A stretch of DNA of 36,001 nucleotides from Pedosphaera sp. (GTDB taxonomy: Bacteria; Verrucomicrobiota; Verrucomicrobiia; Limisphaerales; DSYF01). A program made the translations under genes and the position numbers. The first letter of the stretch is position 1, and the number at the start of each line of letters is the position of its first letter. Under the pieces are notes generated by a model. That model was not told the origin of the DNA. It made no database searches and saw only the letters and a list, made by a program, of their open reading frames with translations. The stretch lies in the NCBI GenBank assembly GCA_017853715.1, contig JAFMIZ010000017.1:1-36001 (forward strand). Direction: 5' to 3'. Below, in pieces: positions 23,280 to 31,454 of this stretch.

Positions 23280-24431
23280 TCAATCTCTCGTAGGGGAGAG
23301 TTTGCCTGAAATCAGGCAAATGACGGCGCCCGTCACCAAAGACAGTGCACCGGTAATCACGTGAAGCGTAGCCACATCTGCCGCCTTATTTGACCAGATT
23401 GTCCACATGCCTAGCCCGGCTTGGATTATGATGAGAATGAACCAAGCGGAGCAAAGCCTTCGCAATGCCCCCTTGGCTCGCCAAAGACAGGCTCCAACCA
23501 ACATCGCTATCGTTAATGCTACTAGGCGATGGACCATTTGCAGCCCAATTTGGAAAGCAGTAATGGGATTATGCGCGGAAAGCTCGACCCGGTTGGCATT
23601 GTATTGAGTCACGGCCGATTCGCTCAGGTCCGGCCACCACGCGCCGTAAGCTTTCGGGAAATCCGGAATGGCCAACCCAGCATGCTGGTGCCGCATGGTC
23701 GCCCCAATGATGAGTTGCAGGAAAATCAGGCCGGTTGTGAACAGCAGCACTTTGCTCCGCGCAGTTCCCGGCGCTGCCGTGGCACGTTCCACCCACCAGC
23801 GACTGCTCATCACCGCAATGACCACCACCAAGACCAGGAAGGCTTGCGCCAGACAGCCATGAAACACGCCAAACCACACGCCCAATCGCGTTCCAGCGAA
23901 GAGGTGTGCATCCAGCACCACTCTTAATCCACCCAGCAACCCTTGCAGTTGCACGCCCCAGAAGGCGAGCCATGCCAGTGTGGGGAGCGGACGACTAGAC
24001 CGCTCATTAGGCGCCCAAACCAGCGCGGCCAGCAAAACCACCCCGCCGATGCCCGAAAGAAAATGCCCCGCCCCTTTCCACTCGCCGCCCAACAAGATCA
24101 GTGCCTGGCCCGCAACGACCTCCACCCCCCCGATGATCGCCAACGGTAGACGCGATTGACGTCCGCCAATCCAGCGCGTCAGCGCGATCACCAACACGCC
24201 CAGCGCAGACGCCCAAAGCCGATGCGTGTGCTCGTGAAACACGCCCCCGGTCAGCCACATCGAGATTGGCAGCGCGAACATGTTGTAGCCATAGCTCGTC
24301 GGCCAATCGGGCACCGCCATTCCCACACCGTGACTGGTGACCAATCCACCCATGCCGATCAGCCCCAGCGCGCAAAGCGCTACCAGGATGGCAAACCAGT
24401 GCAAACCGTGGCTATATGGAGATTTGAGCAT
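23280..24431 (-). CDS. ctaA: Haem A synthase (COX15/CtaA)
   Basis: The product is 383 residues from the ATG at 24431 (MLKSPYSHGLHWFAILV). It is an eight-helix membrane protein that oxidises the methyl group of haem o to give haem a. The family marks are GMGGLVTSHGVGMAVPDWPTSYG, the haem-ligand His in FHEHTHRLWAS, FHGCLAQAF, RHQHAGLAIPDFPKAYG and MVHRLVALTIA plus LHVITGALSL. This matches the long two-domain form. The ORF track start at 24512 runs through a terminator hairpin and was rejected. The start codon is only 12 bp from the T-tract of that terminator. Two small hairpins lie in the last 15 codons. Confidence 0.95.
   Translation of the reverse strand: MLKSPYSHGLHWFAILVALCALGLIGMGGLVTSHGVGMAVPDWPTSYGYNMFALPISMWLTGGVFHEHTHRLWASALGVLVIALTRWIGGRQSRLPLAIIGGVEVVAGQALILLGGEWKGAGHFLSGIGGVVLLAALVWAPNERSSRPLPTLAWLAFWGVQLQGLLGGLRVVLDAHLFAGTRLGVWFGVFHGCLAQAFLVLVVVIAVMSSRWWVERATAAPGTARSKVLLFTTGLIFLQLIIGATMRHQHAGLAIPDFPKAYGAWWPDLSESAVTQYNANRVELSAHNPITAFQIGLQMVHRLVALTIAMLVGACLWRAKGALRRLCSAWFILIIIQAGLGMWTIWSNKAADVATLHVITGALSLVTGAVICLISGKLSPTRD
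23301..23320. other. Perfect palindromic hairpin inside the 3' end of ctaA
   Basis: TTTGCCTGA-AA-TCAGGCAAA is a perfect inverted repeat within the coding sequence, 18 bases before the stop codon. A second short inverted repeat, CTCTC/GAGAG, lies directly next to it toward the stop. There is no T-tract, so it is more likely an mRNA 3'-end stabiliser or attenuator than a classical terminator, or it is chance. Confidence 0.4.
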
Positions 24432-24443
24432 TTGAAACCTGGT

Positions 24444-24483
24444 AAAAAAGAAGCCGCTGCGATGGTGCATCACCGCAGCGGCT
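24444..24483 (-). terminator. Intrinsic terminator of the cupredoxin-like gene
   Basis: On the minus strand AGCCGCTGCG/CGCAGCGGCT forms a perfect 10-bp stem around a 12-base loop, followed by TTCTTTTTT. It lies 15 bp after the stop of the cupredoxin-like gene and ends 12 bp before the ctaA start codon. Confidence 0.88.
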
Positions 24484-24498
24484 GAGATCCAAAACGAA

Positions 24499-25197
24499 TT
24501 ACTTCGCCTCAAGGGAGAAGTCCGCCTTGCCGCCCGCGTCGGTGATTTCCACTTCCTGCGAGACCGTGCCCGCCTTGCGGTGTGAAACCTCTACCGTGTA
24601 TTTGCCGGCAGGGAGTCCGCTGATCTTGAAAGAGCCATCGGCACCGGTCAGCGCGAAGTAAGGATGATCCACCACGCACGCGTAGGCAAACATCCATGGA
24701 TGCACGTCGCACTTGAAGCGGAGGAACTGCTCCGCTTTGTCGAAGGACAGATGGATGTCTGCACCATTCGCCAACTGGGCATTGTTCGATTCCTTGTTCC
24801 CAGCCACCGTGGGGGTGGTGTGGACGTTATGAAGGACGGGATCGGAGTTCTTGACGGTAATCTTTTGGCCGGTCTGCACTGCAAAAACATGCGGATGATA
24901 AATGCACGCCTTCTGGTCCACGATGACCGGAGCGGCGCTCGCGCCGGTGGATTTGGCGCCAGGCACGCCCTTCACAATGACGATGGCGTTGGCCAATTCA
25001 CCCTTGGGTCCCACGACATAATGCGTGGTGGTGGGGGTGCCCGTGACCAGTTTGCCGCAGCTCGGGTCGCTCTTCAGCGGATCAATCGGCTTTTCCGGGG
25101 GCGGAGAGCCTTTGAGAGTGACAGTTCCAGTGAAATCACCGGCCAACAGCGGAGCTGCTGAGCCGATCATGGCAATGAGGGCAATGATGCGTTTCAT
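24499..25197 (-). CDS. Exported cupredoxin-like protein with C-terminal carboxypeptidase-regulatory-like domain
   Basis: From the ATG at 25197 the product is 232 residues with a signal peptide (MKRIIALIAMIGSAAPLLAG). Residues about 95-170 look like a plastocyanin-type fold: PHVFAVQTGQKITVKNSDPV then LHNVHTTP, and later KCDVHPWMFAY. The His in HNVH and the Cys, His and Met in C-x2-H-x2-M give a plausible type 1 copper site. The C-terminal part (FALTGADGSFKISGLPAGKYTVEVSHR) matches the CarboxypepD_reg/transthyretin-like β-domain. Similar proteins are annotated as methylamine utilisation or hypothetical proteins. It may be an electron carrier to the oxidase, since it is just upstream of ctaA, but a terminator separates them. 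The ORF track start at 25263 precedes the signal peptide and was rejected. Confidence 0.85.
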   Translation of the reverse strand: MKRIIALIAMIGSAAPLLAGDFTGTVTLKGSPPPEKPIDPLKSDPSCGKLVTGTPTTTHYVVGPKGELANAIVIVKGVPGAKSTGASAAPVIVDQKACIYHPHVFAVQTGQKITVKNSDPVLHNVHTTPTVAGNKESNNAQLANGADIHLSFDKAEQFLRFKCDVHPWMFAYACVVDHPYFALTGADGSFKISGLPAGKYTVEVSHRKAGTVSQEVEITDAGGKADFSLEAK

Positions 25198-25264
25198 ACT
25201 TCGGTTTGGACATCGCCTTGAGGCGAGCAGTGCGAAAGTAACAGTCACCCCGGGGGCGGGCAAG

Positions 25265-25762
25265 TCAACCGGGCCAGCTTTCTGAATCGCTAATCTTTCG
25301 CATTACCGCCGCCATTTCGAGGGCGGTGTGCGCCGCTTCCGTGCCGCGATTGTGGGTCTTGCCGAGGCAACGAACCTTGGCGTGTTCTTCCTTCGTGAAC
25401 ACAAACACTCCGTGAATCACCGGAATCTTGTGCTCCACTTGGATCCCCGCCAGTGCATGGGTTACGCCCCAGCCAATGTGGTCGGCATGGCTCGTCTGGC
25501 CTTGAAAAATAACCCCGAGACAGATGATGGCGGCTGTACGTTTTGCCGGTTGCGGGTTGCATGCGGCCAGCGCGGCGGCAGCTGCGGGGATCTCGAACGC
25601 GCCAGGCACCCGCAGTACTTGGACTTTGGCGCCCGCTTTCTTCAGTTCATGTTGCGCCGCCTTCAACATCGCGTCCACGTAACGGCCGTTATACTTGGAA
25701 GCCACGATGGCAAACGTCGCGCCTTTGGCGCGGGCAGATGGTTTGGCGATTTTCTTGAGCAT
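25265..25762 (-). CDS. ribH: 6,7-dimethyl-8-ribityllumazine synthase
   Basis: The 165-residue product condenses dihydroxybutanone phosphate with the ribityl-aminopyrimidine, the penultimate step of riboflavin synthesis. Motifs match RibH: FAIVASKYNGRYVDAML, VLRVPGAFEIPAAAAAL, IICLGVIFQGQTSHADHI (with the catalytic His region) and PVIHGVFVF. The C-terminal RGTEAAHTALEMAAVM helix is typical. The ATG at 25762 gives a basic N-terminal extension KKIAKPSARAKGA. It lies 103 bp downstream of ribAB, on the same strand, with a heptamer-repeat interval between them. No FMN riboswitch was seen. Confidence 0.95.
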   Translation of the reverse strand: MLKKIAKPSARAKGATFAIVASKYNGRYVDAMLKAAQHELKKAGAKVQVLRVPGAFEIPAAAAALAACNPQPAKRTAAIICLGVIFQGQTSHADHIGWGVTHALAGIQVEHKIPVIHGVFVFTKEEHAKVRCLGKTHNRGTEAAHTALEMAAVMRKISDSESWPG

Positions 25763-25772
25763 GGCGAAGGAT

Positions 25773-25800
25773 ATTTACGATTTACGACATTTGATTTGCG
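25773..25800. repeat. Heptamer array, left arm (ATTTACG-type units)
   Basis: Four consecutive seven-base units are visible: ATTTACG, ATTTACG, ACATTTG, ATTTGCG. On the minus strand they read CGCAAAT, CAAATGT, CGTAAAT, CGTAAAT. The array lies just upstream of the ribH start codon and is the inverted counterpart of the array at 25846-25866. Confidence 0.65.
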
Positions 25801-25845
25801 AGCTTGATGGCAAAAACAGCGCCCCTTTCAAGGCTGAGCATAATA

Positions 25846-25866
25846 CGCAAATCCAAAATCGCAAAT
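25846..25866. repeat. Heptamer array, right arm (CGCAAAT units)
   Basis: Three seven-base units, CGCAAAT, CCAAAAT and CGCAAAT, run directly up to the ribAB stop codon. They are inverted relative to the left arm: GATTTGCG at 25793-25800 pairs with CGCAAATC at 25860-25867 or 25846-25853. Between the arms lie 45 bases that can extend the stem through AGCTTGA and TCAAGGCT. Confidence 0.65.
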
Positions 25867-27065
25867 CACAGCAAGTGCCCCATCTTCTTCCGCTTCGTTG
25901 CCAGATAGCGCTCATTGTGCGGGTTGGACTTCACCTTGATGGGAACCTGTTCAGTGATTTCCAAGCCATAACCCGCGAGACCCACGATCTTGCGCGGGTT
26001 GTTCGTGAGCAGCTTGATTTTCTTCAACCCAATATCCGTCAGAATTTGCGCGCCCAAGCCGTATTCACGCAGGTCCATCGGGAAGCCGAGTTTCTCGTTG
26101 GCCTGCACGGTGTCGAGTCCGCCTTCCTGTAACTTGTAAGCTTTGATCTTTGCCGGCAGGCCGATGCCGCGCCCTTCCTGCCGCATGTAAACCAAAACGC
26201 CACGCCCGGCTTCGGCGATCTGCTTCATTGCCTGATGCAATTGCGGACCGCAATCGCACCGGCGCGAGCCGAACACATCGCCCGTGAGACACTCGCTATG
26301 CACGCGCACCAGGACGTCTTTCTTGCCTGCCACGTCACCACGCACCAACGCCATGTGATGATTGCCGTCGATCCGCGAGCGGTAGAGGTGCAAATCAAAA
26401 TCGCCGTAGTCCGTGGGCATCTTGATGGTCTCGATGTGCTCCACCAATTTCTCCCGCGTGCGACGGTATTCAATCAGGTCCGCGATGGTCGCGATCTTGA
26501 TCTTGTGCTTCGTCGCAAAACGTCGCAACTGCGGCAGGCGCGCCATCGTGCCGTCGTCGTTCATGATTTCGCAGATGACGGCCATCGGGCGGCAACCCGC
26601 CAGCATCGCGAGATCAACGGCGGCTTCCGTATGCCCGGCGCGTTGCAACACTCCGCCGGCTTTGGCCCGCAACGGAAACACATGGCCCGGTTGCACCAGG
26701 TCATTCGGCACCGCGGTCGGGTCCGCCATTACGGCAATGGTGTGCGCGCGGTCGGCGGCGCTGATGCCCGTGGATACACCCTTCGCGGCGTCCACGCTCA
26801 CCTGGAAATCCGTTTTGAACGAATCACGGTTTTGTTTGACCATCTGTTCGATGCCCAATTGCGCGAGCCGCTCCGAAGTGGTGGGCACACAAATCAGGCC
26901 GCGGCCGTGCTTCGCCATGAAGTTGATGGCCTTGGGCGTGACAAACTCCGCCGCCATGATGACATCGCCCTCGTTCTCGCGGTCGGCGTCGTCCACCAGA
27001 ATCACCATCCGCCCGCGCCGGATGTCGGCGATGACGGATTCAACGGTGTCGAATTGTTTGCCCAT
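25866..27065 (-). CDS. ribBA: Bifunctional DHBP synthase / GTP cyclohydrolase II
   Basis: The 399-residue protein supplies both precursors of riboflavin. Residues 1 to about 200 are 3,4-dihydroxy-2-butanone 4-phosphate synthase (ILVDDADRENEGDVIMAAEF, then RAGHTEAAVDLAMLAG). Residues about 205-399 are GTP cyclohydrolase II, with the zinc ligands in CLTGDVFGSRRCDCG and the catalytic YMRQEGRGIGL segment. The C-terminal LLTNNPRKIVGLAGYGLEI is also a family hallmark. The DHBP Asp/Glu cluster reads DDADREN, where DDEDREN is usual. It begins 85 bp after the slipin stop and is upstream of ribH on the same strand. Confidence 0.97.
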   Translation of the reverse strand: MGKQFDTVESVIADIRRGRMVILVDDADRENEGDVIMAAEFVTPKAINFMAKHGRGLICVPTTSERLAQLGIEQMVKQNRDSFKTDFQVSVDAAKGVSTGISAADRAHTIAVMADPTAVPNDLVQPGHVFPLRAKAGGVLQRAGHTEAAVDLAMLAGCRPMAVICEIMNDDGTMARLPQLRRFATKHKIKIATIADLIEYRRTREKLVEHIETIKMPTDYGDFDLHLYRSRIDGNHHMALVRGDVAGKKDVLVRVHSECLTGDVFGSRRCDCGPQLHQAMKQIAEAGRGVLVYMRQEGRGIGLPAKIKAYKLQEGGLDTVQANEKLGFPMDLREYGLGAQILTDIGLKKIKLLTNNPRKIVGLAGYGLEITEQVPIKVKSNPHNERYLATKRKKMGHLL

Positions 27066-27150
27066 ATTGCGGCGGGCAGCTTAATGCAGAAACCGCCGAA
27101 TACCAGCCGCAACGTGAAAGCGCCCTTGGCTCCGACATGCCATGCGGCCC

Positions 27151-27921
27151 CTACTGTTTCTTCAAGAACGGCGCAAACAGGTCGACCGGGATGGGCACAA
27201 AAGTCGTCGTGTTATGCTCGCTGGAGATTTCGCGCATGGTCTGGAGATAGCGCAATTGCAGCGCGATGGGTTCTTTGCTGATCAGTGCAGCGGCCTGCAC
27301 CATCTTCTCCGCAGCCTGGAATTCGCCCTCGGCGTTAACAATCTTCGCGCGGCGTTCGCGCTCGGCCTCGGCTTGCTTGGCCATCGCGCGCTTCATGCTG
27401 TCGGGCAATGCCACGTCCTTCACCTCCACGGCGGTCACCTTTATGCCCCACGGGTCGGTCTGTCGGTCAATGATCTCCTGCAGGGTGTGATTGATCTTGT
27501 CGCGTTGTGAAAGTAATTCGTCCAGTTCGGCCTGGCCCAGCACACTCCGCAAAGTGGTCTGGGCAATCAACGAGGTGGCTTTCCAAAAGTTTTCCACTTT
27601 CACAACCGCTGCCGTCGGGTCAACAACCCGGAAATACAGGACCGCGTCCACTGTCACGGGAACGTTGTCCCGAGTCATGACCTCCTGGCGCGCCACGTCA
27701 ATGGTCACCACGCGCAAATCCATCTTCACCATGCGGTCCACCACAGGAATCAGGAAGATGAGCCCCGGGCCTTTTGCGCCCAGCAGTTTGCCAAGCCGGA
27801 AAATGACCCCGCGCTCGTATTCGCGCAGGATGCGTATCATCTGCGGCAACACGATGCCGGCAATGATGACCGCGGGAATGATCCAAGCGGTCAGGTTTAA
27901 CAGTTTTGTGATCAGGTCCAT
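27151..27921 (-). CDS. Slipin (SPFH/stomatin-like membrane protein)
   Basis: The 256-residue product has an N-terminal hydrophobic hairpin or helix ([16 protein letters not shown]), then the SPFH/Band 7 domain: [59 protein letters not shown] (each quoted in part), [18 protein letters not shown] and [16 protein letters not shown], ending in an Ala/Glu/Arg-rich helix. A good Shine-Dalgarno sequence (AAAGGA) precedes the ATG. Slipins form membrane microdomain scaffolds. The upstream NfeD gene encodes the partner protease that in archaea cleaves the C-terminal hydrophobic part of the stomatin, so the pair is a recognised module. The C-terminus ends [15 protein letters not shown]. Confidence 0.94.
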   Translation of the reverse strand: MDLITKLLNLTAWIIPAVIIAGIVLPQMIRILREYERGVIFRLGKLLGAKGPGLIFLIPVVDRMVKMDLRVVTIDVARQEVMTRDNVPVTVDAVLYFRVVDPTAAVVKVENFWKATSLIAQTTLRSVLGQAELDELLSQRDKINHTLQEIIDRQTDPWGIKVTAVEVKDVALPDSMKRAMAKQAEAERERRAKIVNAEGEFQAAEKMVQAAALISKEPIALQLRYLQTMREISSEHNTTTFVPIPVDLFAPFLKKQ

Positions 27922-27976
27922 GGTTTTCCTTTCTCTTGATATGCCGACACTCGGCGCTCCCCAAGGGCTGCGCGCT

Positions 27977-29254
27977 TCATGCCTTTCGTTTCACTTTCAA
28001 CGTCAATCCTTCCACGGCGACAACTTCCACCGTGCTTCCTTTCTCGATGGGTTCCTCCGCTACTGCCCGCCAGAGTTCGCCTTCGATGAACACCATTCCG
28101 GCGTCGGCCGAGATGGCGTTCTCGACGGGCACCGCCTTGCCGATCATCGTTTCGCGTCCTGCCGCTACGGGTAGCGACTGGGCACGCAAGCCCTTGCCCA
28201 CAACAAACACAAAGAACAACGCCGTCAGAATCACGCCGGGCAAAATATAACTTAGCGGCAGCCGGAACGCCGGGTTGTCCCGGTCGAACAGCATGAGTGC
28301 GCCCAGCAGCAACGCGAGGATGCCGCCGCCCGTGAGCACACCATGGGTGGGCGCGAAGATGTCTATGACGAACAGAATCACCGCGAGTCCGATGAGTGCG
28401 AGTCCGGCCACATTCACCGGCAGGATGGCAGACATATACAGCGCGAGAATCAGCGCCACGGCCCCCAGCGTTCCCGGCAGAATCGCGCCCGGGTTGCTTA
28501 GTTCACCGATGATGCCGTAGATCGCAATCAGCATGAGGACGAACATCACCTCGGGCCGCCACAGCCGTTGAAACACTTTCTCCCGAAGAATCATCGGAAT
28601 ATTCACCACCTTTGCCTCCGCCGTGTTCAGCGTGTTGTCGCCCAACTTGCGACCATCCAGCTTTTGCAGCAGTTCGGGCAGGTCCACGGCAATCAGATCA
28701 ATGGCGTTCGTTGCGAGTGCGGCTTCAGCGGTGATGGCGGCGCTTTCCTTCACGGAAGCCCGCGCCCATTCCACGTTGCGGCCGCGTTTTTGCGCGATGG
28801 ATTCGATGAAGCTCACTGCGTAGTTCTCCATCTTGGACTTCATCACATCGTCGGGCTTCTCGGCGTCTCCGGCCCCGCCGATGGCCACCGGGTGTGCCGC
28901 GCCAATGCTGGTGTTGGGTGCCATGGCCGCCACGTCCGCCGCGAGCGTGATGAAGCAGCCCGCGCTGCCGGCGCTCGCTCCGGATGGCGCCACATAGACC
29001 ACCACAGGCACTTCCGATGCGTAGAAGCTTTGGACAATGTCTTTGGTGGAATCGAGCAGTCCGCCGGGGGTGTCAAGTTGAATGACAAGGCACTCGTCGT
29101 TGCGCTCGCCGGAAATTTGTATTGCCCGGTGGATGTAACTTGCCGTCGCGGGGCCAATTGCGCCATCAACGCTAATGCGTCCCACCTGCGACGCCGGGGC
29201 CGTCGCAATGGAACTTAGGAACAACCCGAAGAAGATGGTCGCCAAGTGTTTCAT
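27977..29254 (-). CDS. NfeD-type membrane-bound serine protease (ClpP-class)
   Basis: From the ATG at 29254 the product is 425 residues with a signal peptide ([21 protein letters not shown]). An N-terminal ClpP/crotonase-type protease domain follows ([37 protein letters not shown]). The nucleophile is probably Ser97 in [12 protein letters not shown], with a Lys around 139-141 (KSKMENYAV) as general base, as in the Pyrococcus PH1510 dyad. Four to five membrane helices (about 235-355) and a C-terminal OB-fold NfeD domain ([25 protein letters not shown], quoted in part) complete it. It is 55 bp upstream of its slipin partner. The ORF track start at 29341 precedes the signal peptide. Confidence 0.94.
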   Translation of the reverse strand: MKHLATIFFGLFLSSIATAPASQVGRISVDGAIGPATASYIHRAIQISGERNDECLVIQLDTPGGLLDSTKDIVQSFYASEVPVVVYVAPSGASAGSAGCFITLAADVAAMAPNTSIGAAHPVAIGGAGDAEKPDDVMKSKMENYAVSFIESIAQKRGRNVEWARASVKESAAITAEAALATNAIDLIAVDLPELLQKLDGRKLGDNTLNTAEAKVVNIPMILREKVFQRLWRPEVMFVLMLIAIYGIIGELSNPGAILPGTLGAVALILALYMSAILPVNVAGLALIGLAVILFVIDIFAPTHGVLTGGGILALLLGALMLFDRDNPAFRLPLSYILPGVILTALFFVFVVGKGLRAQSLPVAAGRETMIGKAVPVENAISADAGMVFIEGELWRAVAEEPIEKGSTVEVVAVEGLTLKVKRKA

Positions 29255-29420
29255 GGCTGCCTTACGCCCGAAGCATAACCCACATCGGGCTTCGCGTAAA
29301 CTGATTGGATGGCAAAGTTGCCGCCACTTCACTTCGCGCAAGTGTGCTCAGGAGGAGAAGCGGGGCGATTTGATCGGACGAGGGCTTGCCAAGGTTGGGG
29401 CTTCGCCGCAGTTTGCGCCG

Positions 29421-29891
29421 ATGCCGTTGGTGCGCGTGCTTGTGGATGGATACAGTTTGTTGCACAGCTGGCCGGAGCTCGCGCCGGGTCAGGCGCGTCA
29501 TTCTGCCGCCGCGCGGGAAGCGCTGGTGGAACGGCTCACGCACTATCGCGACGCCACGGGCACACCCATCACCATTTTCTTCGATGGCGCGTTGCCGCGC
29601 GGAGTCGGACCCAAAATACATTCCACTCCCGAAGTGGAGGTGTTGTTCTCCACAAGCGGGCAGACGGCGGACGACTTGATCGAACGGGCGGCGGCGCGGT
29701 TTCAACCCTACGGCGAAGTGCTCGTTGTGACCGACGACATGGCTGAGCGCGAGACGGTGACTGCTTTCGGTGCGTCAGCGGCCAGCTGCGAGAACTTCAT
29801 TCGTATGGTGGAATCCACCCTTGCGGAACTCGCCGAAGCCCTCAAACATCACAATCGAAATGAACGCAAACGCTTCCACCAGCGGCACTGA
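29421..29891 (+). CDS. NYN-domain ribonuclease (YacP/Rae1-like)
   Basis: Starting at the ATG at 29421 the product is 156 residues and begins MPLVRVLVDGYSLLHSW, the standard N-terminus of YacP-like NYN (PIN-fold) proteins. Acidic metal-binding positions are seen in VDGYS, FFDGALP, TADDLIER and VVTDDMAER. Bacillus subtilis Rae1 (YacP) cleaves mRNA on the ribosome. The ORF track extends to 29175, overlapping the nfeD gene antisense; an in-frame TTG at 29370 has a strong AGGAGGAG about 12 bases upstream, so a 17-residue longer form is possible. Its 3' end overlaps the next gene by 32 bases in another frame. Confidence 0.88.
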   Translation: MPLVRVLVDGYSLLHSWPELAPGQARHSAAAREALVERLTHYRDATGTPITIFFDGALPRGVGPKIHSTPEVEVLFSTSGQTADDLIERAAARFQPYGEVLVVTDDMAERETVTAFGASAASCENFIRMVESTLAELAEALKHHNRNERKRFHQRH

Positions 29892-31059
29892 TCCCATCCC
29901 TTCTGTTCGCGCAAGATGGATTCACGCTGCTGTGCCGGCCGTCTTGGTCGCTGCAACCTTGTGGCTGGGTGCGTTGCCGCTGGTCGCAGCGACCAACGAA
30001 GTCACCCGCAAGTTGCAACCCGCGCGCTGGCTGTTAGTCGTGGACGTGTCGGACAAGCTGGGCGACCGCTCGAAGGTGATTGCTGGCGTTATCGGCGAAC
30101 TGGTGGTTTCCGGCGTGAACGGGCAACTCAAGGAGGGAGACCAGATTGGACTGTGGACGTTCGACAAGAAGCTGAACGCGGGCATCGCACCGCTGCAGAC
30201 CTGGCAAACGGGGCAATCCAATTTGATCGCTGGTCGCACCGCGAAGTTTGTGGCTGAGCAAAAATTCGGGGGAAAATCCAAGCTGAGCACGGTAGTTCCG
30301 GAATTGACACGGGTGGTCAAAGATTCGCGCCGGCTTACCGTGCTGATTTTTTCCGATGCATCGCAAACGATCAGCGGCACGCCCTACGACCAGGAATTGA
30401 ACGCCGCCTACGCGGCGAAGAGGGCGGAGGGATCCGAAACGCGCATGCCCTTGGTGACCGTGCTGCGATCCGAGATGGGCAAGTTCATCGGCCAGAGTGT
30501 GTCTTTCGCGCCGTGGCTGGAGTATCCCGCGTTCACGCCCGATCCCCAAGAACTGAAGGCCAAGGCAGCGGTCAAGCCCGCGCCTGAACTGAAGAAGGCT
30601 ATTATCATCGGTTCCGGCCCCAAGCCCACGCAACCTACAACAAACGTGCTCGTGGTGTCGCCGCAACCGGTGACGCCTGCGGTTGAGACACCAGCCACCC
30701 CCGTCCCGGAAATCCAGCCCGTGCAGCCAGCCCCCCGCCCTGCCGTTCAGCCGGCCGCAGTTGTGCAGGCAACCTTGGCTACCCAAGCGCAGCTGGCCAC
30801 CAACCCTCCTGTTGCTGATTCTGCTGCACCCACCGCTGCACCCGCTGCCGAAGCAAGTGTTGCCCCGGCGGCTCAAGCATCTGCCGCAGTCAGCGAGCCT
30901 GACAGCGATGGCGGCATCCTCTCCCGCAAATGGCTGCTCCTTCTGGGACTGGGATGCATGTGGATAGCCATCGTGATGGCTTTGTTGCTGGTGCGGCGCT
31001 CAAAACGTTCCGCGCGGGCCAGCCTCATCACGCGCTCGTTCGATCGCAATCAGCGCTGA
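29860..31059 (+). CDS. vWA-like membrane protein with Pro/Ala-rich linker
   Basis: From the ATG at 29860 the product is 399 residues. A signal peptide or anchor (IHAAVPAVLVAATLWLGALPLVAA) is followed by a von Willebrand A-like domain of about 190 residues: ARWLLVVDVSDKLGDRSKVI, DQIGLWTFDKKLNAGI and RRLTVLIFSDASQTISGTPY. The MIDAS motif DxSxS is degenerate (DVSDK). A long Pro/Ala/Val/Thr-rich linker (about 235-350) leads to a C-terminal membrane helix (WLLLLGLGCMWIAIVMALLLV) and a short basic tail. So the vWA domain is likely extracytoplasmic and tethered. The start overlaps the NYN gene by 32 bases. The specific function is unknown. Confidence 0.82.
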   Translation: MNANASTSGTDPIPSVRARWIHAAVPAVLVAATLWLGALPLVAATNEVTRKLQPARWLLVVDVSDKLGDRSKVIAGVIGELVVSGVNGQLKEGDQIGLWTFDKKLNAGIAPLQTWQTGQSNLIAGRTAKFVAEQKFGGKSKLSTVVPELTRVVKDSRRLTVLIFSDASQTISGTPYDQELNAAYAAKRAEGSETRMPLVTVLRSEMGKFIGQSVSFAPWLEYPAFTPDPQELKAKAAVKPAPELKKAIIIGSGPKPTQPTTNVLVVSPQPVTPAVETPATPVPEIQPVQPAPRPAVQPAAVVQATLATQAQLATNPPVADSAAPTAAPAAEASVAPAAQASAAVSEPDSDGGILSRKWLLLLGLGCMWIAIVMALLLVRRSKRSARASLITRSFDRNQR

Positions 31060-31108
31060 CGAGCTTTGCGCTTGCGCGAGTCGCGCATGAGGCGAAAACT
31101 GCGCGGGT

Positions 31109-31408
31109 ATGTTTTCACACGTTGTCATCTTCTGGACTGATCCTGCGCAACCCCAAGCCGCCGATGAATTGCTGGCGGGCTGTCATCAATATCTGAAGGC
31201 CATCCCGGGCGTGCTGCATTATCACGCGGGTAAAATGGTGGGGAGCCATCGCCCCGTCGTGGAACAATCCTATCAGGTCGCGCTGAATGTGGTGTTCGCG
31301 GATAAGGCGGCCCAAGACGCGTATCAAGCGCATCCGCTGCACGTGGAGTTTTTGGAAAAGGTGTTCAAGCGCTTGTGCAAGAAGGTGTTGGTTTACGACT
31401 TCGAGTGA
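31109..31408 (+). CDS. Dabb family (stress-responsive A/B barrel) protein
   Basis: The 99-residue protein shows the Dabb pattern: MFSHVVIFWTDP at the start, IPGVLHYHAGK in the middle, SYQVALNVVFADKAAQDAYQAHPLHVEFLEKV and ending KVLVYDFE (quoted in part). These small ferredoxin-like dimeric barrels occur in bacteria and plants, with varied or unknown functions. The domain is full length. It is followed 46 bp later by the Tat oxidoreductase, and both may be in one transcript. Confidence 0.92.
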   Translation: MFSHVVIFWTDPAQPQAADELLAGCHQYLKAIPGVLHYHAGKMVGSHRPVVEQSYQVALNVVFADKAAQDAYQAHPLHVEFLEKVFKRLCKKVLVYDFE

Positions 31409-31454
31409 AGTCGCCCGAATAATTCCCTGCCGCAGCAAGTCGGAAACAAAGCCC

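Noticed and set aside
27066-27150. FMN riboswitch upstream of ribAB
   Set aside because: Only 85 bp are available and none of the conserved RFN-element blocks is visible.
29255-29300. Hairpin ACGCCCGAAGC/GCTTCGCGT upstream of nfeD
   Set aside because: The stem needs a two-base bulge, it competes with an alternative CCCGA/TCGGG pairing, and no T-tract follows; too weak to list as a site.
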